64,000 nt of DNA from Gimibacter soli (GTDB taxonomy: Bacteria > Pseudomonadota > Alphaproteobacteria > Sphingomonadales > Kordiimonadaceae), in contig NZ_CP116805.1 of NCBI RefSeq assembly GCF_028463845.1, positions 2,418,001 through 2,482,000 of the forward strand, in the 5' to 3' direction. Of the stretch, positions 62,712 through 64,000 are shown piece after piece. The position numbers and the translations under genes are program-made. How positions within the stretch are numbered: the stretch's first letter is position 1; each line of letters opens with the position of its first letter. The notes beneath the pieces are model-generated. The model was not told the DNA's origin and searched no databases. It saw only the letters and a program-made list of their open reading frames with translations.

Positions 62712-64000
62712 CTAGAAATCGAAATAGATGAAGGCCTGCGTCTGCACGGCCGGAAGGAAAAGCAGGCCATAAAGGATGGCAAGCGCGAGATTGAGCCGGA
62801 TGAATTTCGGCACCCGCCAGAAAAACTCCAGATCGCGCATCCGGAACTGGATGATCTGCACCAGCACCAATGGCGCGATATAATGGAGCACCCTGACGAT
62901 GCTCGGGTCGGTCCAGCCCTCGGTCCCGAACAGCCCGATGAAATAGGTGCCAAGGCTCGCCATGTCGTTGGCGCGGAAGATCAGCCAGCCAATGAGCGTG
63001 AAGCCGAACATGACGGCCATCAGGAGCCCGTTGATCGCCACCCGGCTCGCCATCGCGCGGTTCTTGAAGCCCTCGAGCCAGTCGTCGATGTTGAAGATGC
63101 GGTAGATGACAAGGAGCAGGCCGTGATACGTGCCCCACAGAACAAAGGTCCAGCTCGCCCCGTGCCACAGCCCGCCAAGGATCATCGTCAGCGAAAGGTT
63201 GCGGTAGGTGCCAATCGCCCCGCCCCGGTTACCGCCGAGCGAGATATAAAGATAGTCGCGAAGCCAGCTTGAAAGGCTGATATGCCAGCGCCGCCAAAAC
63301 TCGCTGGGCGTGCGCGAGACATAAGGCAGGTTGAAGTTCAGCATCAGATCGAAGCCGAGCATGCGGGCAGAGCCGCGCGCCATATCGCTATAGCCTGAAA
63401 AATCGCAGTAAATCTGGAAGGTGAAGGCCAGAAGCCCGGCAAACAGCTGCCCCGCTGTCATCAGCGAGGGGTCCGCGAAAGCCTGATTGGCGATGGGCGC
63501 GATATTGTCCGCAATCACCACCTTCTTGAACATGCCCCAGGCAAAGAGCACGGCGCCCGTCTGGATATTCTCCCAGTTCAGGTGGCGCAGGCGGTCGAAC
63601 TGCGGCAACAGGTGCGCGGCGCGCTCCACGGGGCCAGCCACAAGTTGCGGGAAGAAAGCGACGAAGGCGGCAAGTTCGATGAAACGATCGGTGGGCTTCA
63701 GGTTGCCGCGATACGCGTCGATCGTGTAGCTGAGCGTCTGGAAGGTATAGAAGGAAATACCGACCGGCAGCACGATCTCGAGCGTTACGTAGCTGAAACC
63801 GATGCCGAAGGTATCGCCGAGCGCCACGAGCGATTCCGCAAAGAAGTTCAGATACTTGAAGACGCCGAGAATGCTCAGGTTGATGACCACACTGGAGACG
63901 ACATAGAATTTCCGGCGGGCGGCTTCATCCATGCGGCGCGACAGGAACTCGATACCGACAAGGATGGCGCCAAGGCCCATCACCGCCAGGAAATACTGGC
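62712..64000 (-). CDS. MBOAT-family O-acyltransferase (AlgI-like), N-terminus beyond window
   Basis: The frame is open to the window edge, so the start is missing. About 430 residues are visible. Signature segments are LPVGISFYTFQTLSYTIDAYRG, LVAGPVERAAHLLPQFDRLR, FAWGMFKKVVIADNIAPIANQ and FQIYCDFSGYSDMARGSARMLGFDLMLNFNLPYVS. The catalytic HGASWTFVLWGTYHGLLL with the conserved His follows. MBOAT proteins pass acetyl groups across the membrane, and the adjacent SGNH protein can then add them to the polymer. Only roughly the first 50-70 residues, including the first helices, are cut off. Confidence 0.9.
   Translation of the reverse strand, partial: QYFLAVMGLGAILVGIEFLSRRMDEAARRKFYVVSSVVINLSILGVFKYLNFFAESLVALGDTFGIGFSYVTLEIVLPVGISFYTFQTLSYTIDAYRGNLKPTDRFIELAAFVAFFPQLVAGPVERAAHLLPQFDRLRHLNWENIQTGAVLFAWGMFKKVVIADNIAPIANQAFADPSLMTAGQLFAGLLAFTFQIYCDFSGYSDMARGSARMLGFDLMLNFNLPYVSRTPSEFWRRWHISLSSWLRDYLYISLGGNRGGAIGTYRNLSLTMILGGLWHGASWTFVLWGTYHGLLLVIYRIFNIDDWLEGFKNRAMASRVAINGLLMAVMFGFTLIGWLIFRANDMASLGTYFIGLFGTEGWTDPSIVRVLHYIAPLVLVQIIQFRMRDLEFFWRVPKFIRLNLALAILYGLLFLPAVQTQAFIYFDF

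Overview
The window is GC-rich, densely coded DNA from an alphaproteobacterium. The sequence shows this through PopZ next to valS, a TolC/isoaspartyl-methyltransferase neighbourhood, a PAS_5-type protein, HspQ and a PEPxxW-type PEP-CTERM signal. The order is not settled by sequence alone. A marine Kordiimonadales- or Sphingomonadales-like host is my best inference. Nothing points to a plasmid or prophage: there is no integrase, transposase, replication gene or CRISPR array.

Region 1 (1-10.7 kb) is housekeeping. It holds the 5' part of ilvD, an agmatinase, a PAS protein, an orphan solute-binding protein, valS, popZ, a TolC-type efflux protein, a PIMT-family methyltransferase, tRNA-Cys and tRNA-Asn with recognisable promoters, and an OmpA-type porin. 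Region 2 (10.8-28.2 kb) mixes three unrecognised secreted proteins, a DAACS symporter, a queuosine-precursor set (queC-queE-unknown-queF), hspQ, an sseA-metC-modB-modC operon, an exported oligoendopeptidase F, a DUF1800/DUF1501 pair and a DUF599 membrane protein.

Region 3 (28.2-34.3 kb, minus strand) is a type I secretion unit: ABC exporter, HlyD-type adaptor, a Wzx-like flippase and a serralysin-type RTX metalloprotease. Region 4 (34.6-56.4 kb) is an exosortase-linked exopolysaccharide locus. It encodes an outer-membrane barrel, a Wza-like exporter, a Wzz-like chain-length protein, a degenerate BY-kinase (EpsG), the exosortase, EpsI, EpsD, a pyruvyl transferase and an FrhB-like Fe-S protein. 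After these come a PEP-CTERM protein, an unusual AAA+ ATPase, an Alg14-Alg13 fusion, a tiny accessory membrane protein, two GT2 enzymes, a phosphoglycosyl transferase, a Wzy-like polymerase, an acyltransferase and an asparagine-synthase-like enzyme.

Region 5 (56.5-64 kb) adds a 1.2-kDa-residue-scale (about 1,230 aa) beta-helix/PKD/LamG protein, a second acyltransferase, and an SGNH/MBOAT pair that looks like a polysaccharide O-acetylation module. The last gene runs off the window.

Read together, 28-64 kb looks like one surface-polysaccharide island. It contains the initiating transferase, glycosyltransferases, flippase (placed in the T1SS operon), polymerase, length control, outer-membrane export, pyruvyl/acyl decoration, protein sorting by exosortase, and secreted enzymes that could remodel the matrix.
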